Part shown: positions 25,502 to 33,916 of the stretch, in pieces
Position numbering within the stretch: position 1 is the first letter of the stretch
Layout: every line of letters begins with the position of its first letter
DNA from: DASYSA01 sp036003885
GTDB lineage: Bacteria; Acidobacteriota; Blastocatellia; UBA7656
Reading direction: 5' to 3'
Assembly (NCBI GenBank): GCA_036003885.1
Contig: DASYSA010000655.1
Coordinates: 1-37,769, forward strand
DNA: 37,769 nucleotides
Notes under the pieces: generated by a model
What the model saw: only the letters and a program-made list of their open reading frames with translations
What the model was told of the DNA's origin: nothing
The model's database searches: none
Program-made: the position numbers and the translations under genes

Positions 25502-26353
25502 TCACCTGGTGGCTCTGATTAGCAAGTTCCAGCCAAAGCGTTGCGCGAGCCGATTGAAGACCGACTCGGGCAGCATTCCCCCGAATGGTCTGAGTTCGCG
25601 CCGCGTCAACTGATTCACGCTGACCTCGCATTTTCCGAAGTCGCAAAACAGTTGGCGGGCTTCATCTCGCGTGTAGGCCTTTACGAGCGGGCCTGCTTCT
25701 GCCGAACCGTACTCGACATAGCGACTCATTATCTCGGCTACGCTATGACGCAGCAGCTTGCCTCGAAGGATGCCGCGCTTGAAGATCAGCCCGCCCCAGT
25801 AGGCGATCGACCCCCGATGATAGAGCATCACGATGGCTTTGCCGCGGGGCCGCAAGACCCGATGAATCTCTTTGATGGCCCTGGCAGTATCGGGCGTATG
25901 GTGCAGCACGCCGAACGAGTAGACGACGTCAAAGCTCTCATCGGGAAAGCTGAGGTTCTCGCCGTCGCCGATCAGGAACTCGCCTTGTTGGCCGTAGATG
26001 TCGAATCTGCGGCGAGCAATATCGATGCTCCGAGGAGTCAGGTCAACGCCGGTCACGAGCGCGCCCGCCCGAGCGAATTGCAGGAGGTCGGTGCCTGTGC
26101 CGAAGCCGATCTCGAGCAATCGTTTGTCCTTAAAGCTATCGAATCCGACTGCCTGTTTCATCCAGGGCGCGTAGACGTCGTAGCGGTAGTTTTCGATTGC
26201 GTCGAAGTATTCGCGAGTGCCGAATTGGAGGTCGGCGGCAGCGTCCGCGCCGCAGGGATTCGCCCCCCACTGCTCGCGGGTCCGCAGCTTGTAGTCGTCG
26301 GCCGGCAGCGACGCAGAGGAGTTGTCCCAGCCTTTTTCTGTCAATCCGGACAT
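25502..26353 (-). CDS. Class I SAM-dependent methyltransferase (UbiE/Methyltransf_11-like)
   Basis: A 283-residue soluble methyltransferase. SAM-binding motif I is LLEIGFGTGTDLLQFA, followed by VTGVDLTPRSIDIARRR, GDGENLSFPDESFDVVYSFG, VLHHTPDTARAIKEIHRVLR and PRGKAIVMLYHRGS. The C-terminal part (YTRDEARQLFCDFGKCEVSV) is usual for this group. Its place between the flippase and glycosyltransferases suggests methylation of a sugar or lipid intermediate of the polysaccharide. The ATG at 26353 has no clear Shine-Dalgarno, and no membrane segment is seen. The following glycosyltransferase gene begins 17 bp later. Confidence 0.88.
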   Translation of the reverse strand: MSGLTEKGWDNSSASLPADDYKLRTREQWGANPCGADAAADLQFGTREYFDAIENYRYDVYAPWMKQAVGFDSFKDKRLLEIGFGTGTDLLQFARAGALVTGVDLTPRSIDIARRRFDIYGQQGEFLIGDGENLSFPDESFDVVYSFGVLHHTPDTARAIKEIHRVLRPRGKAIVMLYHRGSIAYWGGLIFKRGILRGKLLRHSVAEIMSRYVEYGSAEAGPLVKAYTRDEARQLFCDFGKCEVSVNQLTRRELRPFGGMLPESVFNRLAQRFGWNLLIRATR

Positions 26354-26488
26354 AGCTTCAACTCAATTTCACATGAGAGTCAGAGCGTATCAGGCCCTGC
26401 TTCCGACCGCCTCGCGTAGTGAGAGAGTTCAATTATTGGGGCAAGTGGCTGCTCCCTGCAAACGAGGCAAAATCTTTGCGTGGTTCTT

Positions 26489-26686
26489 TTAGCGGGGCGT
26501 GGACCGCGCCAGCCTGGACGGCCGACCGGCGGTCTTTCCATTAGAACTCGCCAGCTTCTCTTTCGAGACTCGATCCTTCATCACCTCCTGTATGGCTCTC
26601 CGAATTCGCTGCTTGCCGAGCGTGCTCGGCATTGGCGGATCCTTAACAACCCTGCCAGGAGCCTTCATTGTGCTTGTGGTAGCCAT
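26489..26686 (-). CDS. Possible small basic protein (65 residues), unknown function
   Basis: A short frame in the 376-bp gap (26354-26729) between flippase and methyltransferase. The product is Lys/Arg-rich with a helical middle (LGKQRIRRAIQEVMKDRVSK) and a basic C-terminus. An agaagaag purine run precedes the ATG. An overlapping plus-strand frame exists but looks less protein-like. No family is recognised, and it may not be a gene. Confidence 0.35.
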   Translation of the reverse strand: MATTSTMKAPGRVVKDPPMPSTLGKQRIRRAIQEVMKDRVSKEKLASSNGKTAGRPSRLARSTPR

Positions 26687-26729
26687 TCTGCGTCTTCTTC
26701 TGGTAGCGAAACTCTAACAGCTAGACCTC

Positions 26730-28058
26730 CTATTTTTCAACCGGCGGACTGACTTCGATAATCACTTTTCTGAACTGTCTGTAATAAAACAGATGCAGCA
26801 GATAGTCCAATGCCATCGCACCCGCTCCCGTGCACGCCGCACCCATGATGCCAAATCTGGGGACGGTCAGAATCAACCCAACCAGACTCCCGAGAGCCAC
26901 TATTGCCGCGATGTTACGCAACTCGGCGCCGCGTCCATGCGAAGCGAGAAACGCGTTGTACGGCTGAAAGAGACCGGCGAAGAGTCCCAACACCGCGAAA
27001 GGCAGGAGCAAAGGCGCCGCATCGCCGTACTTTGGAAACGCGAACTTCAGCGCGGCCGGCCCAATCAACGCTAACGTCGTCGAAGCCGCGATCAACAGCG
27101 CGGCATTCCATCGCGTGATGCGCTCCGGTACTCGTGTCAGATTAGCGAACGAGCGAAATCTGGTGATTGCGACCGCGCGGGGCAGGTTGATCAGAGCATT
27201 CCCCATCTTCTGTGCTATAGCGTACAGCCCGAGCGGCGCCAACCCCGCGGCCGACCTGCCCAGGAAGTAGCCGATCACCAGGCTATCGAGCCGTGCGAGA
27301 GCAGACCCGGTTATGCGCGCGAGGTAGATATTCAAGCCATATTCCCGGACGCCGCGCAGCGTTAGTCTGATGTTCGGCCCGATCTCGGAAAATCGCGGCC
27401 GTAAACGCCCGAGCGTCCAGATCGCCGCAATAGCAGTCCCCGTCAAATAGGCCAGCAGAGCCGCTTCTGCGGTGAGCCGTCCCAAAAATGCGAGCCCTGC
27501 CACCATCAGCAGGTAAGACCAGGAGACCACGAGCTGGAAGACCGACAGCCGGCGAATCTGATTCAGCCCCTGGCAGGCTTGCTCGGTCAAGGTCTGAAAC
27601 GGCTGAAAAAATGCCGGAATTGACGCTGCGATCAGCAGCCAGCGCACATCGGTCTCGAAGAATGAATCGATCGGAATCGCAATCAATGCAATGACCAGAG
27701 AGTAGACCGCTCCGATCACCGCCGCCATCGTCACCAGCGCGCCGAGCTGTCTCCGCGCACTTTCCTGATCTCTGGAGAGAGCGAGCAGCCGCGCTCCGGT
27801 GGCGAAGATCCCAAGCTCGGGGAAGAGGCCTGCGATGAACAGCACGCTGAGGCAGAATGCCAGGCGGCCCATTTCGCGCGGCTCCATCCAGCGAGCCTGT
27901 ACCACGCTCACCAACAGGCCCGCCGCCAACGCGCCGGTCTGGGCCGAGAAGAGCATTCCCGCTTGCCGCGGAGTCTCTCGGGCCAACAGTCGCCTCAGTC
28001 TGCCCGATATCGGAGAAGCGCCCTCCGTGCCATCCGGTTGCGATATTGTGTCAGACAA
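26730..28058 (-). CDS. Wzx-like polysaccharide flippase
   Basis: A 442-residue polytopic membrane protein of the polysaccharide exporter (MOP/PST) superfamily, expected to flip lipid-linked repeat units to the periplasmic face. About 12-14 hydrophobic helices are visible. The opening GMLFSAQTGALAAGLLVSVVQ, the QARWMEPREMGRLAFCLSV stretch after it, and LGLYAIAQKMGNALINLPRA followed by AITRF mid-protein fit Wzx-like proteins. The start is unsure: TTG at 28058 is given, but it has no Shine-Dalgarno and the upstream sequence is heptad locus F; an ATG at 27956 would begin near the first helix. It lies between asnB and the methyltransferase gene in the same direction. Confidence 0.88.
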   Translation of the reverse strand: MSDTISQPDGTEGASPISGRLRRLLARETPRQAGMLFSAQTGALAAGLLVSVVQARWMEPREMGRLAFCLSVLFIAGLFPELGIFATGARLLALSRDQESARRQLGALVTMAAVIGAVYSLVIALIAIPIDSFFETDVRWLLIAASIPAFFQPFQTLTEQACQGLNQIRRLSVFQLVVSWSYLLMVAGLAFLGRLTAEAALLAYLTGTAIAAIWTLGRLRPRFSEIGPNIRLTLRGVREYGLNIYLARITGSALARLDSLVIGYFLGRSAAGLAPLGLYAIAQKMGNALINLPRAVAITRFRSFANLTRVPERITRWNAALLIAASTTLALIGPAALKFAFPKYGDAAPLLLPFAVLGLFAGLFQPYNAFLASHGRGAELRNIAAIVALGSLVGLILTVPRFGIMGAACTGAGAMALDYLLHLFYYRQFRKVIIEVSPPVEK

Positions 28059-28076
28059 TTTGGGGTCGGTGATTTC

Positions 28077-28188
28077 GCGTTTCGCGTTTCGCGTTGCGCG
28101 TTCCGCGTTCTGGTTTGGATGGCTCCTTGTTGTGTTCGTGGTTGCTGGTACCCCCTTAGAAGTCCGGAACCCGGAACGCGAAACGCGG
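28077..28188. repeat. Heptad repeat locus F (gcgtttc family)
   Basis: Left arm 28077-28111: five exact-phase units, gcgtttc, gcgtttc, gcgttgc, gcgttcc and gcgttct. The right arm near 28164-28188 holds ggaacccggaacgcgaaacg, the complementary orientation, after a centre of about 50 nt. It fills the 135-bp gap between the asnB-like stop (28194) and the flippase start. Confidence 0.85.
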
Positions 28189-28193
28189 TAGCG

Positions 28194-30245
28194 TCACCCA
28201 ACGGATGTAAGCGGCACCGTCTGGTCCGGCATTCGCGGCGGAGAATCGCCGCACCCAGCCGTCACACTGCCCTCGATCCAGTACTCGTACCATAAGCTCA
28301 AATTCAACAGGCTCCAGAGGAGGAACGAGTGATTTGCCTGACCCCCTCGCTGCTCTTTCAGCAAACGCTTGATGAAGTCGTAGTCGAACAACTCGCGCCG
28401 GCGCAGGGGTGAATTCAACAACGAGTCTTCAACAAATGCGCCCAGCCGGTCGAGCATCCACTCGTTAATGGGCGCACCGAAGCCCTGCTTCTTTCGGTCG
28501 AGCACGCGATCAGGCACCACACCACGCAGCGCCTGCTTCAAAATGTACTTGGTCTCGCCGTTGCGGTACTTCATCTGTGTGGGGAGCGACATCGCAAACT
28601 CGACCAGCTTGTGATCCAGAAAAGGAACGCGAGCTTCGACCGAAGTCGCCATCGTGATCTTGTCGACTCGCATCAGCAACAACTCGGCGAGCCGCAGCTT
28701 CAGTTCCTTGTAGATCATTTTCTCGAGTTCGTCGGCCCCGGGTTTGGCCGCAAGCAGCCGGTCGAGGTCGGCCCGCACAACCGAGTGTGAAGAGAAGTTT
28801 CTCGGATCACCATTCGATCGGGCTGCGATTCGCTCTCTTGCGGAAGGCGCAAGCAGATGTCGCTTGTGTGTTTCGGAAAACACCAGCGCCCCGCTCCAGA
28901 ACAACTCCTCGCCCGCCGCCAGCCTGCGCATCAGGTCGGGCGCAAACCTTCGCAACTTTGACGGTGCCCCCGCGGCTAATGCTCGAAGCGCAAGCTCTCC
29001 CGTCGCCGCTATCGCTCGCCGCAGCGGAGCCGGCAACTGGATCAGGTATCGCCAGCCGTATCGATAGAGATTCAGATAGTAGGCGTAGTGAATGTAGCCG
29101 CAGAACAGTTCGTCTGAGCCTTCGCCGACCTGAACTACAGTGGTGCCGCTGTCGCGCGCGAGCTTCGACACGTAATAGAGCGGCACACAAACGGGATCGG
29201 CTATCGGTTCGTCCTGATGAAAGATCAGATCGGGAAGAAAGTCGATGAGCTCCTCCTGTCCGATGATCACTTCATGGTGGTCAGTACCGTACTGACGGGC
29301 GACGAATCGCGCCTCCTCGAGCTCGTTATAGGCTGTTTGATCGCGGAAGCCCACAGTGAAGGTCCTCACCGGCTGCGACATCAAACGAGCCATCAGAGCC
29401 ACATTCGCGCTCGAATCGACCCCACCCGAAAGAAAGACGCCGAAGGGCACGTCGCTCATCATTCGCTTATCTATCGACTCCGTCAGCAGCCTGAGGACCT
29501 CATCCGCACACTCGCGCTCGTCCACTTCACGGACCCCGCTCATGGTGCGGTTGGGCACGATCGCGTCCCAGTACCGTTTGATCTTCACGTCGCCGCGCGC
29601 ATCGCAGATGAGCATGCAGCCGGCGGGGAGCTTCTGAATCCCCGCGAACAGAGTCTGCGGCGCAGGAGTGGTCAAGAAGGTCAGGTAGTGGTAGAGGGCT
29701 TCCTCATCTATATCGCGAGTGACTGACGGATGGGCGAGGATGGCTTTGATCTCGGAGCTGAAGATCAAGCGCCCGCCGGTCAAAGTATAGTAGAGGGGCT
29801 TGACGCCTATACGATCGCGGGCCAGCACGAGGCGGCCTTCCTTCTCATCCCAGAGGGCGATGGCAAAGTCGCCTTCGAGTTCATCCACGAAGTCCAGGCC
29901 CCGCTCTTCGTAGAGATGAATGATCGTTTCCGTGTCGGTGCGGGAGCGGTACTGATGACCTTGCTCGACCAACGCTGATCTCAAACGCGCGTGGTTGTAG
30001 ATCTCGCCGTTGAAGGTAATCCAGACCCGAAAGTCTTCATTGGGCATGGGATTGTGTCCGGCAGGCGACAGATCCACGATGGACAGCCGGCGATGGCCGA
30101 GGCCCACGCGTCGATCTTTCGTGACGAACACACCTGCGTCGTCGGGTCCGCGATGCGGCATCGTATCGCGCATCCGCACGACGAGCGATTCATCGACCGC
30201 CGGGACGCTCACACCGTATTCGTAGATTCCACAAATGCCGCACAT
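28194..30245 (-). CDS. asnB: AsnB-type glutamine-dependent amidotransferase (asparagine-synthetase family)
   Basis: A 683-residue enzyme starting MCGICGIYE, so the catalytic Cys2 of the class II glutaminase domain fixes the start at 30245. The N-terminal domain (about 1-190) has RGPDDAG, GHRRLSIVDLSPAGHNPM, FNGEIYN and the acidic DELEGDFAIALWD. The C-terminal synthetase domain (about 230 on) has the ATP pyrophosphatase motif FLSGGVDSSAN and EGSDELFCGY. It is longer than typical AsnB proteins (550-630 residues), as polysaccharide-cluster homologues often are. Such homologues may amidate a uronic acid or amino-sugar component rather than make asparagine; that is inference from context. Heptad locus G abuts its ATG, leaving no Shine-Dalgarno. 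Confidence 0.9.
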   Translation of the reverse strand: MCGICGIYEYGVSVPAVDESLVVRMRDTMPHRGPDDAGVFVTKDRRVGLGHRRLSIVDLSPAGHNPMPNEDFRVWITFNGEIYNHARLRSALVEQGHQYRSRTDTETIIHLYEERGLDFVDELEGDFAIALWDEKEGRLVLARDRIGVKPLYYTLTGGRLIFSSEIKAILAHPSVTRDIDEEALYHYLTFLTTPAPQTLFAGIQKLPAGCMLICDARGDVKIKRYWDAIVPNRTMSGVREVDERECADEVLRLLTESIDKRMMSDVPFGVFLSGGVDSSANVALMARLMSQPVRTFTVGFRDQTAYNELEEARFVARQYGTDHHEVIIGQEELIDFLPDLIFHQDEPIADPVCVPLYYVSKLARDSGTTVVQVGEGSDELFCGYIHYAYYLNLYRYGWRYLIQLPAPLRRAIAATGELALRALAAGAPSKLRRFAPDLMRRLAAGEELFWSGALVFSETHKRHLLAPSARERIAARSNGDPRNFSSHSVVRADLDRLLAAKPGADELEKMIYKELKLRLAELLLMRVDKITMATSVEARVPFLDHKLVEFAMSLPTQMKYRNGETKYILKQALRGVVPDRVLDRKKQGFGAPINEWMLDRLGAFVEDSLLNSPLRRRELFDYDFIKRLLKEQRGGQANHSFLLWSLLNLSLWYEYWIEGSVTAGCGDSPPRMPDQTVPLTSVG

Positions 30246-30246
30246 A

Positions 30247-30364
30247 GTCAGCTGTCAGTGGTCATCTGTCACTTGTCATTTGTCCCTGGCCTGTTGTCAG
30301 CTGCGAACTAGTGGCCACTTACAACTCACAAGTGACAAATGACAAGTGACTACTGACCACTGCT
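30247..30364. repeat. Heptad repeat locus G (gtcactt/aagtgac family)
   Basis: Left arm 30247-30302: eight in-phase units, gtcagct, gtcagtg, gtcatct, gtcactt, gtcattt, gtccctg, gcctgtt and gtcagct. Right arm 30323-30364: aactcac, aagtgac, aaatgac, aagtgac, tactgac and cactgct. The two arms are complementary around a centre of only about 20 nt. The left arm touches the asnB start codon; the right arm is inside the heparinase-like gene and encodes its last residues (SSHLSFVTCEL). Confidence 0.9.
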
Positions 30365-32403
30365 TTCACTTTTGCTTCGTCGCCGGCCCGGTACGGGATC
30401 AATAAGATCGTGTTCTCAAACGGAACAAGCGCCTGAAGCCGGAATATGATAGCAGAAGCAAGAGTGCGCGTCCCGTACGCGGCCGATACCCAACGCTCCT
30501 CAATCTCCATCTCGAGACCCTCGGTCCTGGCGGCAGGAATAATCGCCAAGGCCGAATGCGGCGCCCGCGCGACGACTCGGTGGCCCTGGTAGATCGAGAC
30601 ATCGAGGTCGGAGTCGAAATTGAAGAAGAACTCAAACTGATGGCTTCCACTCCCCGCGAAAGTGTCCTTGATCTTCCAGTAGCCCGCCTGCTTTTCAAAC
30701 GTGACAACGCGCCGATGCTCGACCGGCTCCGCCAGGTTCGCATAGGCATGATGGACCGCGTCCAGCGTATCCCGCTCATCTGTTGTCTCCCACGTGTGGA
30801 TTTCCGGTCTGACGTTCCTGCCCAATGAAAATGGCTGGCCCTCGCGACTCGGGCTTATATCGCGGCCGTCTATTCGAACCGTGTTGTGGTAGGCCGTCGA
30901 ACGAAAGAGATCGCGCAGCTCCTCGTCGGCCGTATACCCGAATGTGCCGGGATCGCGCAGGAACGTGTGGTCGAAAGCGAATAGATCGATCGACAAAGCG
31001 TCCGAATGAGCATGTGAGCCGCGGCCCCGCGCACCGTGATCGCCACAGTCGATGATGGCATAAAGGGGCCCGGCACGCTGAATATAGATCTGAGATTCCT
31101 TGAAGGCTCGCGAGCCGAAGCCTCCTTCGATCGCCGGCTGCGTCATAAAGCTCCGAAGCCCTTCCTCGCCGAACCACCAGATCGCCTCTTCGTCGATCCG
31201 ATCCGAATCCTTGAAGCTGCCCTCCTCAAACATCACAGCAGCAATAGACAACAAGTACGAGTGATCCAATGCCGGTCGGGCCTTGAATCGCAGCACCCTT
31301 CCATCGTCGGAGTCGCCAATCGACGGCGCGGTACGATCCGGCTTCATATAGTGACGTGCGAAGTCGAACATCGCTTCAAGTCGGTGCTCGTGTCCAGGCG
31401 GCACTTCAATGCCATTAGCTCTGCACAGGGAAAAGAAGAGGGTGAAGATCTCCAACACGAAGCGGTGGTAGCCGATGGTCCCCTCGTAGTTCACTCCGTC
31501 GGTGAGCACCTGCTTGTTCATTTCTTGAAGTAGCTGGCTCCTGCTGAACTCGACCCAGCTCTTTGACTCCTTCAGATCAGGCAGAGTCATTCCGAGAGCG
31601 AAGAGACCTATCAGGTTCGACAGGTAATGATTGCTCGTCACACGATAAGAGAACTCGAGGTTCGTCCGGATGAAACGGCCATGCGCGATGAGCAACTTCA
31701 GGATCAGGGCGACTGCCTCGTCGCCGAGGAGCGGTGAGCTTCGAAACAACTCGAGCGCGGCAATCAGGCTCACCGTCCGGATGCCGGCCTCCATCGCAAT
31801 CATCCAGTTGACGCCGAAGTGCGGCGGGTTGGATTCAAACCAGGATGCGATTTGACTCAGGAATTCCTCGGTGTAGCGCTCGTCACCGGTCAGCGCGTAT
31901 GCCTGGCCAAGCACCGTGAGGTGCTGAAGCCGATTCAGTTCCCACACGGAGCGCACATCGGAGCCCGGCTCGAGCCTTACCGGGACCAGCGTGAAATGGA
32001 GAAGGGGCCAGCGCTTTCTCGTCGAAGGATCGGCATGCCAATCGATCGGAGATCCCAGGTCGAACTCGCGGCCGAAAACAGGGATCCGATGCGCGAGGAT
32101 TGCCTCAGCCAGTCTTTTGATCTCTTCTACAGACTCGGGAAAAAGCTGTTTAAAGATATCCGCTGTGCCGGTAAGGTTGCCAAGACCGGAAGTCAGGTGG
32201 GGACGCTCGCCCTCGCGGATCCGCCTCGCGACGTCGGGGACGGCGCCGTCCACAAGTGCGGCCTTGAGATCGTCGTCGGTCAGGTAGCTCTTGTCAGGTT
32301 GATCTGCGACGCGGTGATAGGCGCGCGTCGCGCGGCGCTTGACTCGCAGTGCGGCCTCGGCTGCCATCTCCCATGCAGAGAGGCCGTCGAGTTTTTCGCG
32401 CAT
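30319..32403 (-). CDS. Heparinase II/III-like protein (polysaccharide lyase family)
   Basis: A roughly 694-residue protein of the heparinase II/III family. The N-terminal two-thirds form an (alpha/alpha) toroid (WELNRLQHLTVLGQAYALTG, NHYLSNLIGLFALGMTLPD). The C-terminal beta-sandwich has the family signature GRGSHAHSDALSIDLFAFD and STAYHNTVRIDG. No signal peptide is visible, as is usual for homologues in exopolysaccharide clusters. It may trim or edit the cluster's polymer; an acidic or uronic component is therefore plausible, but unproven. I give the ATG at 32403; a TTG at 32421 would add six residues. The C-terminal 11 or so residues come from heptad locus G. Confidence 0.87.
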   Translation of the reverse strand: MREKLDGLSAWEMAAEAALRVKRRATRAYHRVADQPDKSYLTDDDLKAALVDGAVPDVARRIREGERPHLTSGLGNLTGTADIFKQLFPESVEEIKRLAEAILAHRIPVFGREFDLGSPIDWHADPSTRKRWPLLHFTLVPVRLEPGSDVRSVWELNRLQHLTVLGQAYALTGDERYTEEFLSQIASWFESNPPHFGVNWMIAMEAGIRTVSLIAALELFRSSPLLGDEAVALILKLLIAHGRFIRTNLEFSYRVTSNHYLSNLIGLFALGMTLPDLKESKSWVEFSRSQLLQEMNKQVLTDGVNYEGTIGYHRFVLEIFTLFFSLCRANGIEVPPGHEHRLEAMFDFARHYMKPDRTAPSIGDSDDGRVLRFKARPALDHSYLLSIAAVMFEEGSFKDSDRIDEEAIWWFGEEGLRSFMTQPAIEGGFGSRAFKESQIYIQRAGPLYAIIDCGDHGARGRGSHAHSDALSIDLFAFDHTFLRDPGTFGYTADEELRDLFRSTAYHNTVRIDGRDISPSREGQPFSLGRNVRPEIHTWETTDERDTLDAVHHAYANLAEPVEHRRVVTFEKQAGYWKIKDTFAGSGSHQFEFFFNFDSDLDVSIYQGHRVVARAPHSALAIIPAARTEGLEMEIEERWVSAAYGTRTLASAIIFRLQALVPFENTILLIPYRAGDEAKVKAVVSSHLSFVTCEL

Positions 32404-32443
32404 TGTGGTCACGTGTTTCAAATGTGATAAACCCCTTACTCAT

Positions 32444-33910
32444 TCAACCCTGCTCGGACCTTGTCGAAAGCAGCCCCAGCAGGAAAAAGAAGTATAGATT
32501 CAGGTCCGAGTACGCCCCGCTGGTCAAAGTGAGCCCGGGTATCCAATATGCCAGCAGCAGCGCGACGAAGCACCCCGCTGCAGTTCTCTGTTGTGCCGTC
32601 ACAGCTCTCCGCAAGCCTCGATAGCCTATCAAGAACAGATAGACATTTGCTATTACGAAGAGGACGAATGCGGCCATCCCGAGTTCGGCTGCGATCCACA
32701 ATCCATTCGAGTGCGGATAGCCGACCGGTCGCGCGTTACCGATCGATCCCCTCCACTGATCCGCCCTTGAGTACTTGCTGTTAAAGTAGTCGTTGTAGTT
32801 CGTAAGGCCGGCGCCGAACAGCGGTCGATCCAGCACGATTCCAATCCCCGCTTCCCACGTTGCCACCCGGCCATAGACGTTGCGTGCGCTCGAAAGCCGT
32901 CCTTGCGATGAGGCTTCGAAGAGCAGAGCGGCGCCTGCCAGCGTTAAAAGAACAACGGCTGCGGCTGCCCGCGCTCGCCGCGACGTTAGAAGTGTCGTTT
33001 CACGCCTCCTGGAGATTGCGGCTTCGAGAGCTACCCAACTCACCAGCAGTGCCGCCCCAACAATGCGGTAGAGGGGGAACAGCGATGCGACGGCCGCGCA
33101 CGCAACGGCGCTGCGATGAATGATGCGTGCCCCGCGATCCAACCTCACGGACAGCGCTCGCGGCGCAGCTCTGAGGAACAGCGCCAGCATCAGGCAGATA
33201 ACCGCATAGGATGAATCTGATTGAAAGGGGCCATTCACTCGAACCTCACTCTCGCGGACGAGTTGAGATCCCTCGAAGGGGAACAGGTCAGCGCGAGCGA
33301 GGAGTTCGTAAGCTCCGGTCGCGAACAGGAACAGGGCAACGGCCGCCGCTCCTCCCAGGAGAATATGGCCTCGTCCTCGGTCTGCGAGATGGTTGCGGGC
33401 TGAGTGAAATGCTATGAGCGGCAAGCAGAAAGCATCGACTGCGATCCTCAGGCTGTAGCCGAGATGGTTTGATTGAGTCGCGACGCTCGCCAGGGCGATT
33501 ACACATAGCGCTACCCAGGCTATCTCGAATCTCTGAATCGTGGGGTCAGGCCCTCGATTTGCGATTCCTTGAATCGTGGGGTCAGGCCCTCGATTTGCGA
33601 TTCGCTGTACCGCCATCAGGACTACGATAAGCCCAAGGCTGACGCGGTCGTAGGTAATGACGGGATCATCGCTGGGAAGGTGGACGAAGGACGAAAGCAG
33701 CGGCGTCGCGAGGACCCATGTGAGAAGGACCGTTTCGATAGGCGGCCGCACGATCATCGTCGCGGCTACGCCGAACGCCGCCACCGCGCAAGAGAAACCT
33801 GCGCGATAGTCACCGGCCCCGCAAAGGGCTGCGGAAGTAACTGCGACCGCAAACGCCGCGCCGGTGAGCAGGTAACGAGCGAGCGAAGGTGAATAGCGGT
33901 CTGCGTTCAT
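32444..33910 (-). CDS. Wzy-like O-antigen ligase/polymerase family membrane protein
   Basis: A 488-residue membrane protein with about 10-12 predicted helices and the Wzy_C-type periplasmic signature: YGRVATWEAGIGIVLDRPLF, then GAGLTNYNDYF and PHSNGLWIAAELG. It would polymerise or ligate the flipped repeat units. Unusual is a 24-residue tandem insertion in the loop after the fourth or so helix (about residues 103-126), made of two copies of IANRGPDPTIQ plus one linking residue each, encoded by the duplicated dispersed repeat. The reading frame stays intact because each copy is 36 bp. It starts 6 bp after the Nramp-like stop, so the two are probably coupled. Confidence 0.88.
   Translation of the reverse strand: MNADRYSPSLARYLLTGAAFAVAVTSAALCGAGDYRAGFSCAVAAFGVAATMIVRPPIETVLLTWVLATPLLSSFVHLPSDDPVITYDRVSLGLIVVLMAVQRIANRGPDPTIQGIANRGPDPTIQRFEIAWVALCVIALASVATQSNHLGYSLRIAVDAFCLPLIAFHSARNHLADRGRGHILLGGAAAVALFLFATGAYELLARADLFPFEGSQLVRESEVRVNGPFQSDSSYAVICLMLALFLRAAPRALSVRLDRGARIIHRSAVACAAVASLFPLYRIVGAALLVSWVALEAAISRRRETTLLTSRRARAAAAVVLLTLAGAALLFEASSQGRLSSARNVYGRVATWEAGIGIVLDRPLFGAGLTNYNDYFNSKYSRADQWRGSIGNARPVGYPHSNGLWIAAELGMAAFVLFVIANVYLFLIGYRGLRRAVTAQQRTAAGCFVALLLAYWIPGLTLTSGAYSDLNLYFFFLLGLLSTRSEQG
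33535..33606. repeat. Tandem 36-bp repeat carrying dispersed-repeat copies 2 and 3
   Basis: Two adjacent 36-bp units, identical over their first 33 bp, each enclosing GGGGTCAGGCCCTCGATTT (33542-33560 and 33578-33596). Each unit begins gaatcg and carries cgattc near its right side, so it can form a short hairpin. The same core stands at 590-608. Both copies are in frame inside the wzy-like gene. Confidence 0.85.
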
Positions 33911-33916
33911 CGCTGC

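Noticed and set aside
25541..26419. 292-residue plus-strand open frame
   Set aside because: Antisense shadow of the SAM methyltransferase gene with intact motif I.
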